The notes under the pieces were generated by a model, which saw nothing but the letters and a program-made list of their open reading frames with translations, was not told the origin of the DNA and did no database searches. From the NCBI RefSeq assembly GCF_015693305.1, contig NZ_CP065138.1, positions 992,001 to 1,056,000 of the forward strand: a stretch of 64,000 bases of DNA. Direction: 5' to 3'. Made by a program: the position numbers and the translations under genes. Numbering within the stretch: the first letter of the stretch is position 1; each line of letters opens with the position of its first letter. This DNA is from Sphingobium sp. Cam5-1. GTDB taxonomy: Bacteria > Pseudomonadota > Alphaproteobacteria > Sphingomonadales > Sphingomonadaceae. Positions 1-9,634 of the stretch are shown here, one piece after another.

Positions 1-9
1 TGAACTGAG

Positions 10-2163
10 ATGACCGACAAGCCGACGCTGGATCAGTGGGCGACCGCCGCCGCCAAGGAAGTGAAGGGCAAGGATTTGAACTGGGAGACCCCGGAAGGGA
101 TCACCGTCAAACCGCTCTATACTGCCGAGGACGTGACCGTCGATCCGGGCCTGCCGGGTTTTGCGCCCTTCACGCGCGGGGTGCGCGCATCCATGTATGC
201 GGGACGTCCCTGGACTATCCGTCAATATGCGGGCTTTTCGACCGCCGAGGAATCCAACGCCTTCTATCGCCGCAACCTGGCGGCGGGTCAGAAGGGCCTG
301 AGCGTCGCCTTCGACCTTGCCACCCATCGCGGCTATGACAGCGACCATCCACGCGTCGTCGGCGACGTCGGCAAGGCGGGCGTGGCGATCGACAGCGTCG
401 AGGATATGAAGATCCTGTTCGATGGCATCCCGCTCGACCAGATGTCCGTTTCGATGACCATGAACGGTGCGGTGATCCCGATCCTGTCCTTCTTCATCGT
501 TGCCGGTGAAGAGCAAGGCGTCGACCGCAAGCTGCTGGACGGAACTATTCAGAACGACATTCTGAAGGAGTTCATGGTCCGCAACACCTATATCTACCCG
601 CCTGAGCCGAGCATGCGGATCATCTCCGATATTTTCGGCTATACCAGCCGTGAGATGCCCAAGTTCAACAGCATCTCCATTTCCGGCTATCATATGCAGG
701 AAGCTGGTGCGACGCAGGTTCAGGAACTTGCTTTCACCATCGCCGACGGCATCGAATATGTGAAATATGGCGTAGCTTCGGGCCTCGACATCGACAAGTT
801 TGCCGGGCGGCTGAGCTTCTTCTTCGCGATCGGCATGAACTTCTTCATGGAAATCGCGAAGCTGCGCGCCGCTCGCGTTCTGTGGCATCGCGCCATGACG
901 AAGCTCGGCGCGCAGGATGAGCGCAGCAAGATGCTGCGTACTCACTGCCAGACTTCCGGCGTGTCGCTGACGGAGCAGGACCCCTATAACAACGTCATCC
1001 GCACGACCATCGAAGCTATGGCGGCGATGTTGGGTGGCACGCAGTCGCTGCACACCAATGCGCTGGATGAAGCGATCGCTCTCCCCACCGACTTTTCCGC
1101 ACGTATCGCGCGCAACACGCAGATCGTGATCCAGGAAGAAACGGGGATGACGAAGGTCGTCGATCCGCTCGGCGGCAGCTATTATATCGAAGCGCTGACC
1201 CAGCAGCTGGTCGATGCCGCGCAGGAAATCATCGATCGCGTAGAGGGCGAAGGCGGCATGGCGAAGGCCGTGGCGGCAGGCTGGCCCAAGGCGATGATCG
1301 AGGAAGCGGCGGCCGCTCGGCAGGCGCGCGTCGATCGTGGCGAAGATGTCATCGTCGGCGTCAACAAATATCGTCTGGCGAACGAGGACCTGCTGGAAAC
1401 GCTGGAGGTCGACAACACCAAGGTTCGTGAGGCGCAGATCGCCCGCATCAACAAGGTCAAGGCCGGGCGCGACGAGGCTAAGTGCCAGGCGGCGCTTCAG
1501 GCGCTACGCGACGGTGCAGCCAAGCCCTCGAGTATCGAAAATAACCTGCTGGCCCTGGCGGTCGAGTGCGCGCGCGCGCGCGCGACGCTGGGGGAAATTT
1601 CCTCCGCCATGGAAGACAGCTTTGATCGCTATGGCACGGTCCCGACGCCGGTGAAGGGCGTCTATTCCAAGCCTTATGCTCAAGACAGCCGCTGGAAACA
1701 GGTTCTTGACGGCGTGCAGGCCGTCGAGCGGCGCCTCGGTCGCAAACCGAAACTACTCATCGCCAAGATGGGACAGGACGGCCACGACCGGGGCGCCAAC
1801 GTAATTGCGTCCGCTTTCGGGGACATGGGTTTTGACATCGTGTCAGGCCCGCTGTTCCAAACGCCGGAGGAAACGGTGGTTCTGGCGCTGGATAGCGGGG
1901 TGGACGTGGTAGGCGCTTCGTCGCTGGCTGCGGGGCATAAGACGTTGATCCCCGAACTCATCCGCCAGCTGCGCGAAAAGGGCCGCAACGACATTAAGGT
2001 GATCGCGGGCGGCGTGATCCCGCCGCAGGATTATGACTATCTCCGTGACGCGGGCGTTCAGGGGATTTATGGACCGGGCTCCAACGTCGTGGAATGCGCC
2101 GCCGATGTGCTGCGCCTCCTCGGCCACAACATGCCCCCGGCGGGGCTGGAGGAAGCCGCTTGA
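10..2163 (+). CDS. scpA: Methylmalonyl-CoA mutase (large, B12-binding subunit)
   Basis: A 717-residue protein matching the adenosylcobalamin-dependent mutase that interconverts methylmalonyl-CoA and succinyl-CoA, the last step of propionyl-CoA assimilation. The N-terminal part is the CoA-binding TIM barrel. The C-terminal ~140 residues form the B12 domain with the DGHDRG motif supplying the cobalt-ligating His, then SLAAGH and an AGG motif. Length fits a single-chain or catalytic mutase subunit. The ATG at 10 sits 6 bases after a TGA at the window edge, so an upstream co-transcribed gene is likely but not visible. Its stop overlaps the proposed bioB start. A 17-nt alternating GC run lies at 1568-1584 within the gene. 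Confidence 0.96.
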   Translation: MTDKPTLDQWATAAAKEVKGKDLNWETPEGITVKPLYTAEDVTVDPGLPGFAPFTRGVRASMYAGRPWTIRQYAGFSTAEESNAFYRRNLAAGQKGLSVAFDLATHRGYDSDHPRVVGDVGKAGVAIDSVEDMKILFDGIPLDQMSVSMTMNGAVIPILSFFIVAGEEQGVDRKLLDGTIQNDILKEFMVRNTYIYPPEPSMRIISDIFGYTSREMPKFNSISISGYHMQEAGATQVQELAFTIADGIEYVKYGVASGLDIDKFAGRLSFFFAIGMNFFMEIAKLRAARVLWHRAMTKLGAQDERSKMLRTHCQTSGVSLTEQDPYNNVIRTTIEAMAAMLGGTQSLHTNALDEAIALPTDFSARIARNTQIVIQEETGMTKVVDPLGGSYYIEALTQQLVDAAQEIIDRVEGEGGMAKAVAAGWPKAMIEEAAAARQARVDRGEDVIVGVNKYRLANEDLLETLEVDNTKVREAQIARINKVKAGRDEAKCQAALQALRDGAAKPSSIENNLLALAVECARARATLGEISSAMEDSFDRYGTVPTPVKGVYSKPYAQDSRWKQVLDGVQAVERRLGRKPKLLIAKMGQDGHDRGANVIASAFGDMGFDIVSGPLFQTPEETVVLALDSGVDVVGASSLAAGHKTLIPELIRQLREKGRNDIKVIAGGVIPPQDYDYLRDAGVQGIYGPGSNVVECAADVLRLLGHNMPPAGLEEAA
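2148..2153 (+). promoter_or_regulatory. Ribosome-binding site deciding a TTG start for bioB
   Basis: GGAGGA lies inside the last codons of scpA, six bases before a TTG at 2160-2162. That TTG overlaps the scpA stop (2161-2163). A start here gives a 333-residue BioB of normal length. The first in-frame ATG (2094) lies inside scpA and would add 22 residues without a comparable site. Inferred from spacing and protein length. Confidence 0.65.
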
Positions 2164-3161
2164 CCCAAACTGCTGCCCGTACCGACTGGACCCGCGACGA
2201 AATCGCCGCGCTGTTCGACCTGCCCTTCAACGACCTGATGTTCGAAGCGCAGTCGATCCATCGCGCGAACTTCCCGCGCAATGAGGTGCAGCTTTCGACC
2301 CTGCTGTCGATCAAGACCGGCGGTTGCCCCGAGGATTGCGGCTATTGCAGCCAGTCGACCGAGGCGGAAAGCGGCCTCAAAGCCACCAAGCTGATGGACG
2401 TGCAGGCCGTGCTTCAGTCGGCGGCGCAGGCGAAGGACCATGGTTCGGGCCGTTTCTGCATGGGCGCGGCATGGCGCAATCCCAAGGAACGGGACATGCC
2501 CAAGCTCATCGAAATGGTGAAGGGCGTGCGCCAGATGGGCATGGAAACCTGCATGACGCTGGGGATGCTCTCGTCCGATCAGGCGAAGCAGCTCGCGGAT
2601 GCGGGGTTGGATTATTACAACCACAATATCGACACCTCGCCGGAAAATTACGCCAACGTCATCACCACCCGGACTTTCGAGGACCGGATCGAGACGCTCG
2701 AAAATGTGCGTTCGGCGGGGATCAATGTGTGCTGCGGCGGAATTGTAGGCATGGGCGAGACGCGCTCTGACCGCATTGGCTTCCTCCATGCGCTTGGCAC
2801 GATGCCGCATCCGGAGAGCGTGCCGATCAACGCGCTGGTGCCTGTGGAGGGCACTGTGCTGGGTGACATGCTAAAGGACACGCCGCTCGCCAAGATCGAT
2901 GAGGTGGAGTTCGTCCGCACCGTCGCCGTGGCGCGGATCGTCATGCCGCAGTCGATGGTGCGGTTGTCCGCCGGCCGCGAGAGCATGAGCGAGGCATGTC
3001 AGGCGCTCTGCTTCATGGCTGGGGCGAACAGCATCTTCACGGGCGACAAGCTGCTCACCGCAGCCAATGCCGGGGATGACAAGGATAGCGCGCTGCTCGG
3101 GAAGCTCGGGCTGACGCCGATGATGGCGCAACCGCACGGGCATCTCGAGGCGGCGGAGTAA
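2160..3161 (+). CDS. bioB: Biotin synthase, radical SAM
   Basis: Converts dethiobiotin to biotin by radical-SAM sulfur insertion. With a TTG start at 2160 the protein has 333 residues, in the usual BioB range. The radical-SAM CxxxCxxC motif is at Cys56, Cys60 and Cys63 ([13 protein letters not shown]), followed by the family-typical [13 protein letters not shown] and [10 protein letters not shown] segments. The start overlaps the scpA stop by 2 nt, which suggests translational coupling. The next gene, pccA, carries a biotinylated domain, so this placement supplies the cofactor in the same cluster. Other bio genes are not in the window. The start choice is less certain than the function. Confidence 0.95.
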   Translation: MTQTAARTDWTRDEIAALFDLPFNDLMFEAQSIHRANFPRNEVQLSTLLSIKTGGCPEDCGYCSQSTEAESGLKATKLMDVQAVLQSAAQAKDHGSGRFCMGAAWRNPKERDMPKLIEMVKGVRQMGMETCMTLGMLSSDQAKQLADAGLDYYNHNIDTSPENYANVITTRTFEDRIETLENVRSAGINVCCGGIVGMGETRSDRIGFLHALGTMPHPESVPINALVPVEGTVLGDMLKDTPLAKIDEVEFVRTVAVARIVMPQSMVRLSAGRESMSEACQALCFMAGANSIFTGDKLLTAANAGDDKDSALLGKLGLTPMMAQPHGHLEAAE

Positions 3162-3184
3162 CCGACACACTCACTTGCTCGTCA

Positions 3185-3259
3185 CCCCGGACTTGATCCG
3201 GGGTCCCGCTTCTTCCCTGCGTGGAGAGAAGGTAGCGGGATGCCGGATCAAGTCCGGCA
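3185..3259. repeat. Intergenic palindromic repeat (CGGACTTGATCCGG family)
   Basis: Two small palindromes, CCCCGGA-CTTGA-TCCGGGG (3185-3203) and TGCCGGA-TCAAG-TCCGGCA (3241-3259), are inverted copies of each other and enclose a further TCCCGCT/AGCGGGA pair, so the whole unit can form one long hairpin. It fills most of the gap between bioB and pccA. It looks like a dispersed REP-type element; it could also stop or stabilise the bioB transcript. Confidence 0.7.
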
Positions 3260-3330
3260 TGAAGGAAGAGGTGAGCTTTGAATTAGCTCGGCCCGCACGG
3301 CCGAAAATAGGACTGGGGCAAGGATAGATA

Positions 3331-5316
3331 ATGGCAATCACCAAGATCCTGATCGCGAACCGTGGCGAAATTGCGTGCCGCGTCATCCGCACGGCGCGGA
3401 GGATGGGCATCAAGACCGTAGCGGTCTATTCGGACGCGGATGCGCGCGCGCCTCACGTGCTGCTGGCCGATGAAGCGGTGCATATCGGCCCGTCACCTGC
3501 CGCGCAGTCCTATCTGCTCGCCGACAAGATCATCGAGGCGTGCAAGGCGACCGGCGCCGATGCGGTGCATCCGGGCTACGGCTTCCTGTCGGAGCGCGAA
3601 AGCTTTCGCAAGGCGCTCGACGCTGAAGGCATCATCTTCGTCGGCCCCCCCGCCAACGCGATTGCCGCGATGGGCGACAAGATTGAGTCCAAGAAGCTCG
3701 CCAAGGCGGCGGGCGTCAATGTCGTCCCCGGCTATGTCGGGGTCATCGAGGATACCGAACATGCCGTCCGTATCTCCAACGAGATCGGCTATCCGGTGAT
3801 GATGAAGGCTTCGGCTGGCGGCGGCGGCAAGGGCATGCGCCTTGCTTATAGCGAGCAGGATGTCCGCGAAGGCTTCGAGGCGACCAAGCGCGAAGGCCTG
3901 AACAGCTTCGGCGACGACCGCGTTTTCATCGAGAAGTTCATCGAAAGCCCGCGCCACATCGAAATCCAGATTCTGGGCGATCAGCACGGCAACATCGTTT
4001 ACCTCAATGAGCGCGAATGTTCGATCCAGCGCCGCCACCAGAAGGTGGTCGAGGAAGCGCCTTCGCCCTTCGTTTCGCCGGAAATGCGCAAGAAGATGGG
4101 CGAGCAGTGCGTCGCTCTGGCGCGCGCGGTCGGCTATTTTAGCGCGGGTACGGTCGAACTGATCGTGTCGGGCGCGGACAAGACCGGCGACGGCTTCTAC
4201 TTCCTGGAAATGAACACCCGCTTGCAGGTGGAGCATCCGGTCACCGAAGAGATCACCGGCCTCGATCTGGTCGAGCAGATGATCCGCGTCGCCAATGGCG
4301 AGGAACTGAGCTTCCGTCAGGAGGATGTGAAGATCAACGGCTGGTCGATCGAGAACCGCGTCTATGCTGAAGATCCCTATCGCGGCTTCCTGCCCTCGAC
4401 GGGCCGCTTGATCCGCTACAATCCGCCCGAAACTGGCGATGGCGTGCGCGTCGATGATGGCGTGGTCGAAGGCGGCGAAGTGTCGATGTTCTATGACCCG
4501 ATGATCGCCAAGCTGATCACCTGGGCGCCGACCCGTCTGGAAGCGATCGACAAGCAAATCGCGGCGCTCGACCAGTTCGAGATCGAGGGGCCGGGCCACA
4601 ATATCGATTTCGTATCCGCGCTGATGCAGCATGAGCGTTTCCGTTCGGGCAACATCACCACCGGCTTCATCGCGGAGGAATATCCGGATGGCTTCACCGG
4701 CGCTCCCGCTTCCGAAACGCTGCTCAGGAAGCTGTCGGCGATTGGCGCGTTCGCAGCGATGGCGCAGGCCGATCGTGCCCGCCGCATCGATGGGCAGCTT
4801 GGCAAGAAGTTGCGCGCTCCCACCAGCTGGCAGGTGAAGATCGGCGAGGCAGTCCATGACGTGGTCATCAACGGGGATGACGTCACCGTGGATGGCGAAG
4901 CGATTGACATGGCGCTGGAATATACACCGGGCGATCGCCTGATAGAGGCGGAGTTTGGCGAGGAACTGCTGGCGGTTAAGATCGCGCCGGTTCGCTCCGG
5001 CTTCGTGCTGACGGCTCATGGCGCAAGCCACAAGCTGCGCATTTTGCCCGCTCATGCGGCGGTTCACGCCAAGCATATGATCGAAAAGATCCCGCCTGAT
5101 CTGTCGCGCTTCCTCATCTGTCCGATGCCGGGCCTGCTGGTTGCATTGCACGTCAAGGAAGGCGACAAGGTCGAGGCCGGTCAGCCGCTCGCCGTGATCG
5201 AGGCGATGAAGATGGAAAATATCCTGCGCGCTGCCAAGGCGGGCGTGGTGAAGAGCGTGTCGGCCGCGCAGGGCGAAAGCCTGCCGGTGGACGCGATCAT
5301 TCTGGAACTGGAATAG
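3331..5316 (+). CDS. pccA: Propionyl-CoA (acetyl-CoA) carboxylase alpha subunit, biotin carboxylase plus carrier
   Basis: A 661-residue biotin-dependent acyl-CoA carboxylase alpha chain. Residues 1-450 are the biotin carboxylase (ATP-grasp glycine loop ASAGGGGKGMR, then EMNTRLQVEHPVTE). A linker/BT region follows, then a C-terminal carrier domain with the AMKMEN biotinylation motif, Lys627. It carboxylates propionyl-CoA together with a beta subunit not seen here. Neighbouring scpA makes a propionyl-CoA role more likely than acetyl-CoA or methylcrotonyl-CoA. AAGGAT lies a few bases before the ATG. No epimerase gene is visible in the window. Confidence 0.93.
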   Translation: MAITKILIANRGEIACRVIRTARRMGIKTVAVYSDADARAPHVLLADEAVHIGPSPAAQSYLLADKIIEACKATGADAVHPGYGFLSERESFRKALDAEGIIFVGPPANAIAAMGDKIESKKLAKAAGVNVVPGYVGVIEDTEHAVRISNEIGYPVMMKASAGGGGKGMRLAYSEQDVREGFEATKREGLNSFGDDRVFIEKFIESPRHIEIQILGDQHGNIVYLNERECSIQRRHQKVVEEAPSPFVSPEMRKKMGEQCVALARAVGYFSAGTVELIVSGADKTGDGFYFLEMNTRLQVEHPVTEEITGLDLVEQMIRVANGEELSFRQEDVKINGWSIENRVYAEDPYRGFLPSTGRLIRYNPPETGDGVRVDDGVVEGGEVSMFYDPMIAKLITWAPTRLEAIDKQIAALDQFEIEGPGHNIDFVSALMQHERFRSGNITTGFIAEEYPDGFTGAPASETLLRKLSAIGAFAAMAQADRARRIDGQLGKKLRAPTSWQVKIGEAVHDVVINGDDVTVDGEAIDMALEYTPGDRLIEAEFGEELLAVKIAPVRSGFVLTAHGASHKLRILPAHAAVHAKHMIEKIPPDLSRFLICPMPGLLVALHVKEGDKVEAGQPLAVIEAMKMENILRAAKAGVVKSVSAAQGESLPVDAIILELE

Positions 5317-5325
5317 GAATGGGAG

Positions 5326-5358
5326 TTGGGCGCGGTGGGAATTCCCGTCCGCGCCCAA
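5326..5358 (+). terminator. Terminator-like hairpin after pccA
   Basis: Perfect 10-bp stem TTGGGCGCGG / CCGCGCCCAA with a 13-nt loop that itself contains GGGAATTCCC, starting 10 nt after the pccA stop. It is followed by AGATTATT rather than a clean T tract. Confidence 0.6.
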
Positions 5359-5565
5359 AGATTATTGATACCGAAACCCCGTGAGGCGTTAGCCCATAGG
5401 GGCTGCGTCAGGTTTGGTCTTTTCAGGTGCCGATCGACTGCCGCAGTTGCATAACGGGTCCGCTTTCAAAGGCTGTCACGTCGGCGGTGCCGCTGACCCC
5501 GAAGCAAGAAGCCGCGCCCTTCGAAACCCTCGACGCCTGTACTGGATGCCGCTATCGCAACGGCG

Positions 5566-6612
5566 ATGACCGCATTTACTGCTCCGCTGCGCCTTCGCCT
5601 TGATGGCGGCGCACTTGTGAATAACTGGCGCTGGTTGCAACGGCATAGCGGCGGCGCTGCATGTGGCGCCGCTATCAAGGCGAACGGATATGGCACCGGC
5701 GCGGTCGAGGTGATGCGCCGCCTGCTTGTCGCGGGTTGCCGGGACTTTTTCGTATCGAACTGGGCCGAAGCGGCTTTGCTGGAGCCGATGTTGCAGGATG
5801 GGATTAACCTGTCCGTATTCCACGGCGTGCGCGGCGAGGATATGCAGACGGCAATTGCGTCGCGTGCGCGGCCCGTTCTCTGCACGGCGGATCAGATCGC
5901 GCGGTGGAAGGCGGCGGGCGGAGGCGCCTGCGACGTCATGGTTGATACGGGCATGAACCGGCTCGGACTGGATTGGCGGAGTGACGTTGCCGCCGCTTTG
6001 GACGGGTTGACCGTTGACACGCTGCTCAGTCATCTGGCGTCGGCCGACGAGGATACTGGGCTAAGCAAACTGCAACTTGATCGGTTCGGCGGCCTGACTG
6101 GGAAAGCTACCGCGCGCCGTTACAGCTTGGCGAACAGCGCGGGCATTTGCCTGGGGCAAGCCTATGCATTTGACCTGACGCGACCGGGGCTGGCGCTTTA
6201 TGGGGGTATTCCCAGAACCGAAGCGGCCGGAAACATCGCGCAGGTCGTCTTTCCGCAGGCGCAGGTCCTGCAAAGACGCCATGTGCCCGCAGGCGATGGC
6301 ATCGGCTATAACGCGGTGCATATCGCCGAGCGCGACATGGAAATAGCTGTGTTGAACATCGGCTATGCGGACGGCTATTTGCGTTGCTTTTCCGGCCGAG
6401 GGATGGTTAGCGCGGGCGATGTTCAACTGCCGGTCGTGGGACGGGTTTCGATGGACCTCGTTGCGGTGGATGTCTCTGCGATGCCGTCAGTGTCGGAAGG
6501 GGATTGGCTCGACATCGCCTACGACTTGCCCGCCACCGCAGCGCTATCCGGCCTGTCGCAATATGAATTGCTGACCGGCCTTGGTCCCCGTTACGATCGG
6601 CTCTGGGAATAA
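5566..6612 (+). CDS. alr: Alanine racemase
   Basis: PLP-dependent enzyme giving D-alanine for peptidoglycan. The protein has 348 residues, slightly short for the family (about 360). The PLP lysine is Lys38 in AIKANGYGTG. The C-terminal beta domain has GIGYNAVH (candidate catalytic Tyr region), GYADGYLR and GRVSMDLVAVD. The ATG at 5566 is the first in frame and has no clear Shine-Dalgarno sequence. The roughly 200 bases before it, after the pccA hairpin, hold no gene that I can support. The gene faces the convergent thiolase gene, with a hairpin between them. Confidence 0.93.
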   Translation: MTAFTAPLRLRLDGGALVNNWRWLQRHSGGAACGAAIKANGYGTGAVEVMRRLLVAGCRDFFVSNWAEAALLEPMLQDGINLSVFHGVRGEDMQTAIASRARPVLCTADQIARWKAAGGGACDVMVDTGMNRLGLDWRSDVAAALDGLTVDTLLSHLASADEDTGLSKLQLDRFGGLTGKATARRYSLANSAGICLGQAYAFDLTRPGLALYGGIPRTEAAGNIAQVVFPQAQVLQRRHVPAGDGIGYNAVHIAERDMEIAVLNIGYADGYLRCFSGRGMVSAGDVQLPVVGRVSMDLVAVDVSAMPSVSEGDWLDIAYDLPATAALSGLSQYELLTGLGPRYDRLWE

Positions 6613-6622
6613 GGATGTGGTA

Positions 6623-6647
6623 GGCCGCCGAACTCGATCCGGCGGCC
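6623..6647. terminator. Bidirectional terminator-like hairpin between alr and thiolase
   Basis: GGCCGCCG / CGGCGGCC stem with a 9-nt loop, extended outward by TGGTA/TACCA. It lies between two convergent genes only 45 bp apart, where it could serve both strands. No T tract. Confidence 0.5.
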
Positions 6648-6657
6648 CAACTACCAG

Positions 6658-7830
6658 CTATCTTTCGATGCACATGGCAACGCCCATGCCACCACCAATG
6701 CATAGTGTGGCAAGGCCCTTCTTCGCATCACGCTTCTGCATTTCGTAAAGCAGTGTGGTCAGAACGCGCGCGCCCGACGCTCCAATCGGATGGCCGATGG
6801 CGATCGCGCCGCCGTTCACATTGACCTTTTCCGGGTCCCACCCAAGTTCCTGCCCAACCGCCAGCGCTTGGGCCGCGAACGCCTCATTCGCTTCGATCAG
6901 GTCAAGGTCAGCGAGCGACCAACCCGCCCTGGCAAGCGCGTTGCGGGACGCGGGGGCGGGGCCGATGCCCATGATCGCAGGATCAACCCCACAGGTGGCA
7001 AAGCCGGCAATACGCCCAAGAATGGCAGCGTCCCGCTTGGCGGCATCGGCTGCGGTCATGAGAACGAGTGCGGCAGCGCCGTCATTGATGCCACTGGCAT
7101 TGCCTGCGGTTACGCTGCCGTCCTTCTTGAAGGCGGGGCGCAGGCCCTGCATCGCTTCCAGCGTCGCGCCAGCGCGGATATATTCGTCGGCATCAACGAT
7201 GGTATCGCCCTTGCGACCCTTCACAGTCACCGGAACGATCTCGTCCCTGAACCGCCCGGACGCCCGCGCGGCTTCTGCCTTGTTCTGGCTTGCCACGGCG
7301 AACGCATCCTGCGCTTCGCGGTTGATCTGATACCGCTCCGCCAGATTTTCGGCGGTCACGCCCATGTGGTAGTTGTTGAACGCATCGGTCAGGCCATCAT
7401 GCGTCATCGTGTCGATGAATGAGACCGGACCCATCTTCGCGCCGCCACGCAGATATTGCGCATGGGGGGCGAGCGACATGCTTTCCTGACCGCCAGCGAT
7501 CATGATGCGGGCATCACCCGCCTTGATCGCCTGCGCCGCGAGCGCGACCGCGCGAAGGCCCGATCCGCACAGCTGGTTGATGCCGATGGCGGTGCGTTCC
7601 ACTGGTATTCCGGCGTTGACGGCGGCCTGACGCGCGGGGTTCTGCCCCTGCGCCGCACTCAGGACTTGGCCCAGTATGACCTCATCGACTTCCTCAGCCG
7701 CTACCCCGGCCTGATCGAGCGCCGCGATGATGGCGGTGCGTCCCAATTCATGCGCAGGCGTGGACCCGAATGCGCCCATGAAACTGCCCACGGCGGTACG
7801 CTTTGCAGCGGTAATGACGATGTCTGACAA
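6658..7830 (-). CDS. phaA: Acetyl-CoA C-acetyltransferase (thiolase)
   Basis: A 390-residue type-II thiolase that condenses two acetyl-CoA to acetoacetyl-CoA or runs the reverse reaction. The nucleophilic Cys88 is in [10 protein letters not shown], and the active-site His347 ([10 protein letters not shown]) and Cys377 ([10 protein letters not shown]) are all present. It follows the PhaC-like gene on the same strand, and phaR is next door. This supports a role in polyhydroxybutyrate formation, although the same enzyme (atoB) serves acetoacetate and ketone breakdown. No phaB reductase is in the window. Confidence 0.93.
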   Translation of the reverse strand: MSDIVITAAKRTAVGSFMGAFGSTPAHELGRTAIIAALDQAGVAAEEVDEVILGQVLSAAQGQNPARQAAVNAGIPVERTAIGINQLCGSGLRAVALAAQAIKAGDARIMIAGGQESMSLAPHAQYLRGGAKMGPVSFIDTMTHDGLTDAFNNYHMGVTAENLAERYQINREAQDAFAVASQNKAEAARASGRFRDEIVPVTVKGRKGDTIVDADEYIRAGATLEAMQGLRPAFKKDGSVTAGNASGINDGAAALVLMTAADAAKRDAAILGRIAGFATCGVDPAIMGIGPAPASRNALARAGWSLADLDLIEANEAFAAQALAVGQELGWDPEKVNVNGGAIAIGHPIGASGARVLTTLLYEMQKRDAKKGLATLCIGGGMGVAMCIER

Positions 7831-7875
7831 AGTCCTGTCCTCGTTGAAGGGTTTCAGTTCGCAGTTGCAATATCA

Positions 7876-8964
7876 TCAACCTCCATGGGTTGAAAGCCAT
7901 AGAGACAGCGGGTCCCAGAGCAGCTGACGGGCGTTGCTTCCGACGATCATGCCGACATGGCCCAGTTGCAGTGTAAAGCCATCGGCCAGTTCCGGCGCGG
8001 CGCTGGCCGGGACGATCCGGTCGGTGGCGGATCGGACGGATAATGTCGGGCAGCGAAGGCTTTCAGGATGGACCGTCTTGCCACCGACTCGCCATTGCCG
8101 GTGGCCAGTGACATTGCGTCCGTAGAAGTTTTCGAACAGCTCCTGGCCTGCCGCGAAGGTCAGGGGTGATCCGCCGTTCGCCCAATCCTCCACGGCCAGA
8201 AAGGCACGCTCGGCTTCAGAGCCGGGCTGCATTTCGGCGAATGCAGCATATTTCCGGATGGTGCGGGCCGGGTCCATCGCCCAGAAGCCTGATTGCAGCA
8301 CTTCCATCGGCACATAGCCAAGCTGCTCGCTGGTGGCCTTCGCGCCGCGCCAGAGTGACGCGATAAGGTTGCGATCGGCCTCGGGGAAGCCATCAAATTG
8401 CCACGGCGCCGCGATGGTGGCGACGGCCTTCACCTCGGCAACCGCCGCCGCTCCCAGCGCAAGGCTGCCCCCCAAACAATAGCCCACGAGGATGGGCGGC
8501 TGGGGGAGCGATTCCAGCATAGTAAGAAGGCGCTTCGTCACATGATGCTCAAGGTCAAGGTGGGCGTCCTCGGCACGGGGGCTGCCCCAATCGACCAGAT
8601 AGGCGTCATGTCCTGCTGCGGCCATGTGGCGCAGCATGGATCGCCCTTCCGACAGGTCCAGAACTTGTGGCGGGTTGATCAGCGAAGGGATGAAGACGAC
8701 GGGCGCACGGCCATTTTCCGTGCCGTATCGCAGCAATCTGGCGCTTCCGGCCGCAGCAAAGACGGTGGGCGCTGGTGGCGGAGACGGCCGGGTGGCGTCC
8801 TGATATTTGCGCAGACCTTGGAATGCTGCCCGTCGCAGATCAGCGTCATGCTCCGTTTCCCGCCATAAAATGTCGAGAAAGAGGGGCAATGGCCGCGGGC
8901 CATGTTGCGGTGCGGCAACGCCTTGTGCTAATGCGGAATGTACAGGTGTGGGAGAGGAATCCAT
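7876..8964 (-). CDS. PhaC-like polyhydroxyalkanoate synthase family alpha/beta hydrolase
   Basis: With the ATG at 8964 the protein has 362 residues. The lipase-like box is GYCLGG with Cys163 as nucleophile, the arrangement of PHA synthases rather than esterases (which use Ser). A DWGSP motif, a candidate catalytic Asp (SATDRIVPA) and a His (LGHVGMIVG) follow in synthase order. The length resembles class III PhaC (about 355 residues), which needs a PhaE partner not seen here, and is far below class I (about 600). It may be a true short synthase, a regulator of polymerisation, or a depolymerase-like relative. In-frame ATGs further upstream (9009, 9006, 9003) lie inside phaR, and no start has a good ribosome-binding site. 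Confidence 0.75.
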   Translation of the reverse strand: MDSSPTPVHSALAQGVAAPQHGPRPLPLFLDILWRETEHDADLRRAAFQGLRKYQDATRPSPPPAPTVFAAAGSARLLRYGTENGRAPVVFIPSLINPPQVLDLSEGRSMLRHMAAAGHDAYLVDWGSPRAEDAHLDLEHHVTKRLLTMLESLPQPPILVGYCLGGSLALGAAAVAEVKAVATIAAPWQFDGFPEADRNLIASLWRGAKATSEQLGYVPMEVLQSGFWAMDPARTIRKYAAFAEMQPGSEAERAFLAVEDWANGGSPLTFAAGQELFENFYGRNVTGHRQWRVGGKTVHPESLRCPTLSVRSATDRIVPASAAPELADGFTLQLGHVGMIVGSNARQLLWDPLSLWLSTHGG

Positions 8965-9553
8965 GGCCAAAACCAAGACCGCCAATGAATCAGAGCCGGT
9001 CATCATCAAGAAATATGCGAACAGGCGTCTCTATAACACGGAAACGTCCAGTTACATCACTCTTGATCTGCTGTCGCAAATGACTCGTGAGGGGCGCGAG
9101 TTCGTGGTTGTGGATGCCAAGACCGGGGAGGACATTACGCATAATGTCCTCACGCAAATCATCATGGAGGAAGAGCAGCGGGGCAAGAACATGCTACCCG
9201 TCAACTTCCTGCGCCAGCTGATCGCTATGTATGGCGATTCCATGCAGTCGATGGTGCCGCAATATCTGGAAGCGTCGATGGACGCGTTCCGGAAGAACCA
9301 GATGCAGTTCCAGGAAGCGATGAAAGGTGCCTTTGGCGGTGGTCCGCTGGCAGAGATCGCGAAGCGCAACATGCAGATGATCGAAGCTGCTGCGAATGCC
9401 TTCGGTAACGTGCCCGGAATGCCTACCATGCCGGGAATGCCGGGCGCGCCTACTCCTGCGCAGCCCGCTTCCGAAAGTAGCAAGGATGACGAGATCGCGA
9501 ATTTGAAGGCGCAGCTTTCTGCCCTGAATGCCAAGATCGACAAGCTGGGCTGA
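8963..9553 (+). CDS. phaR: Polyhydroxyalkanoate synthesis repressor
   Basis: A 196-residue protein. The N-terminal PHA-accumulation DNA-binding domain (IIKKYANRRLYNTETSSYITL, residues about 14-34) is followed by a helical region (residues about 65-145) and a Met/Pro-rich C-terminal tail before a short coiled segment. PhaR proteins bind polymer granules and DNA, repressing phasin and their own gene until polymer is present. GGAGAGG lies 5 bases before the ATG at 8963, so this start is preferred to the longer frame beginning at 8807. The start codon shares CATG with the start codon of the divergent PhaC-like gene. Confidence 0.93.
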   Translation: MAKTKTANESEPVIIKKYANRRLYNTETSSYITLDLLSQMTREGREFVVVDAKTGEDITHNVLTQIIMEEEQRGKNMLPVNFLRQLIAMYGDSMQSMVPQYLEASMDAFRKNQMQFQEAMKGAFGGGPLAEIAKRNMQMIEAAANAFGNVPGMPTMPGMPGAPTPAQPASESSKDDEIANLKAQLSALNAKIDKLG

Positions 9554-9634
9554 GCCAGCGCGTTCGGGGTCGACGGGACGGCGCGCTTCGCCTATGGCGC
9601 GCCATCCTTTAAGTCGAAGAACAAGGCCGGACCC

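Noticed and set aside
3493..5358. Minus-strand open frame of about 620 codons across pccA
   Set aside because: It lies entirely antisense to a well-identified carboxylase, and its composition (rich in Arg, Asp, His, Gln) is what a high-GC antisense frame gives. No motif or ribosome-binding site supports it.
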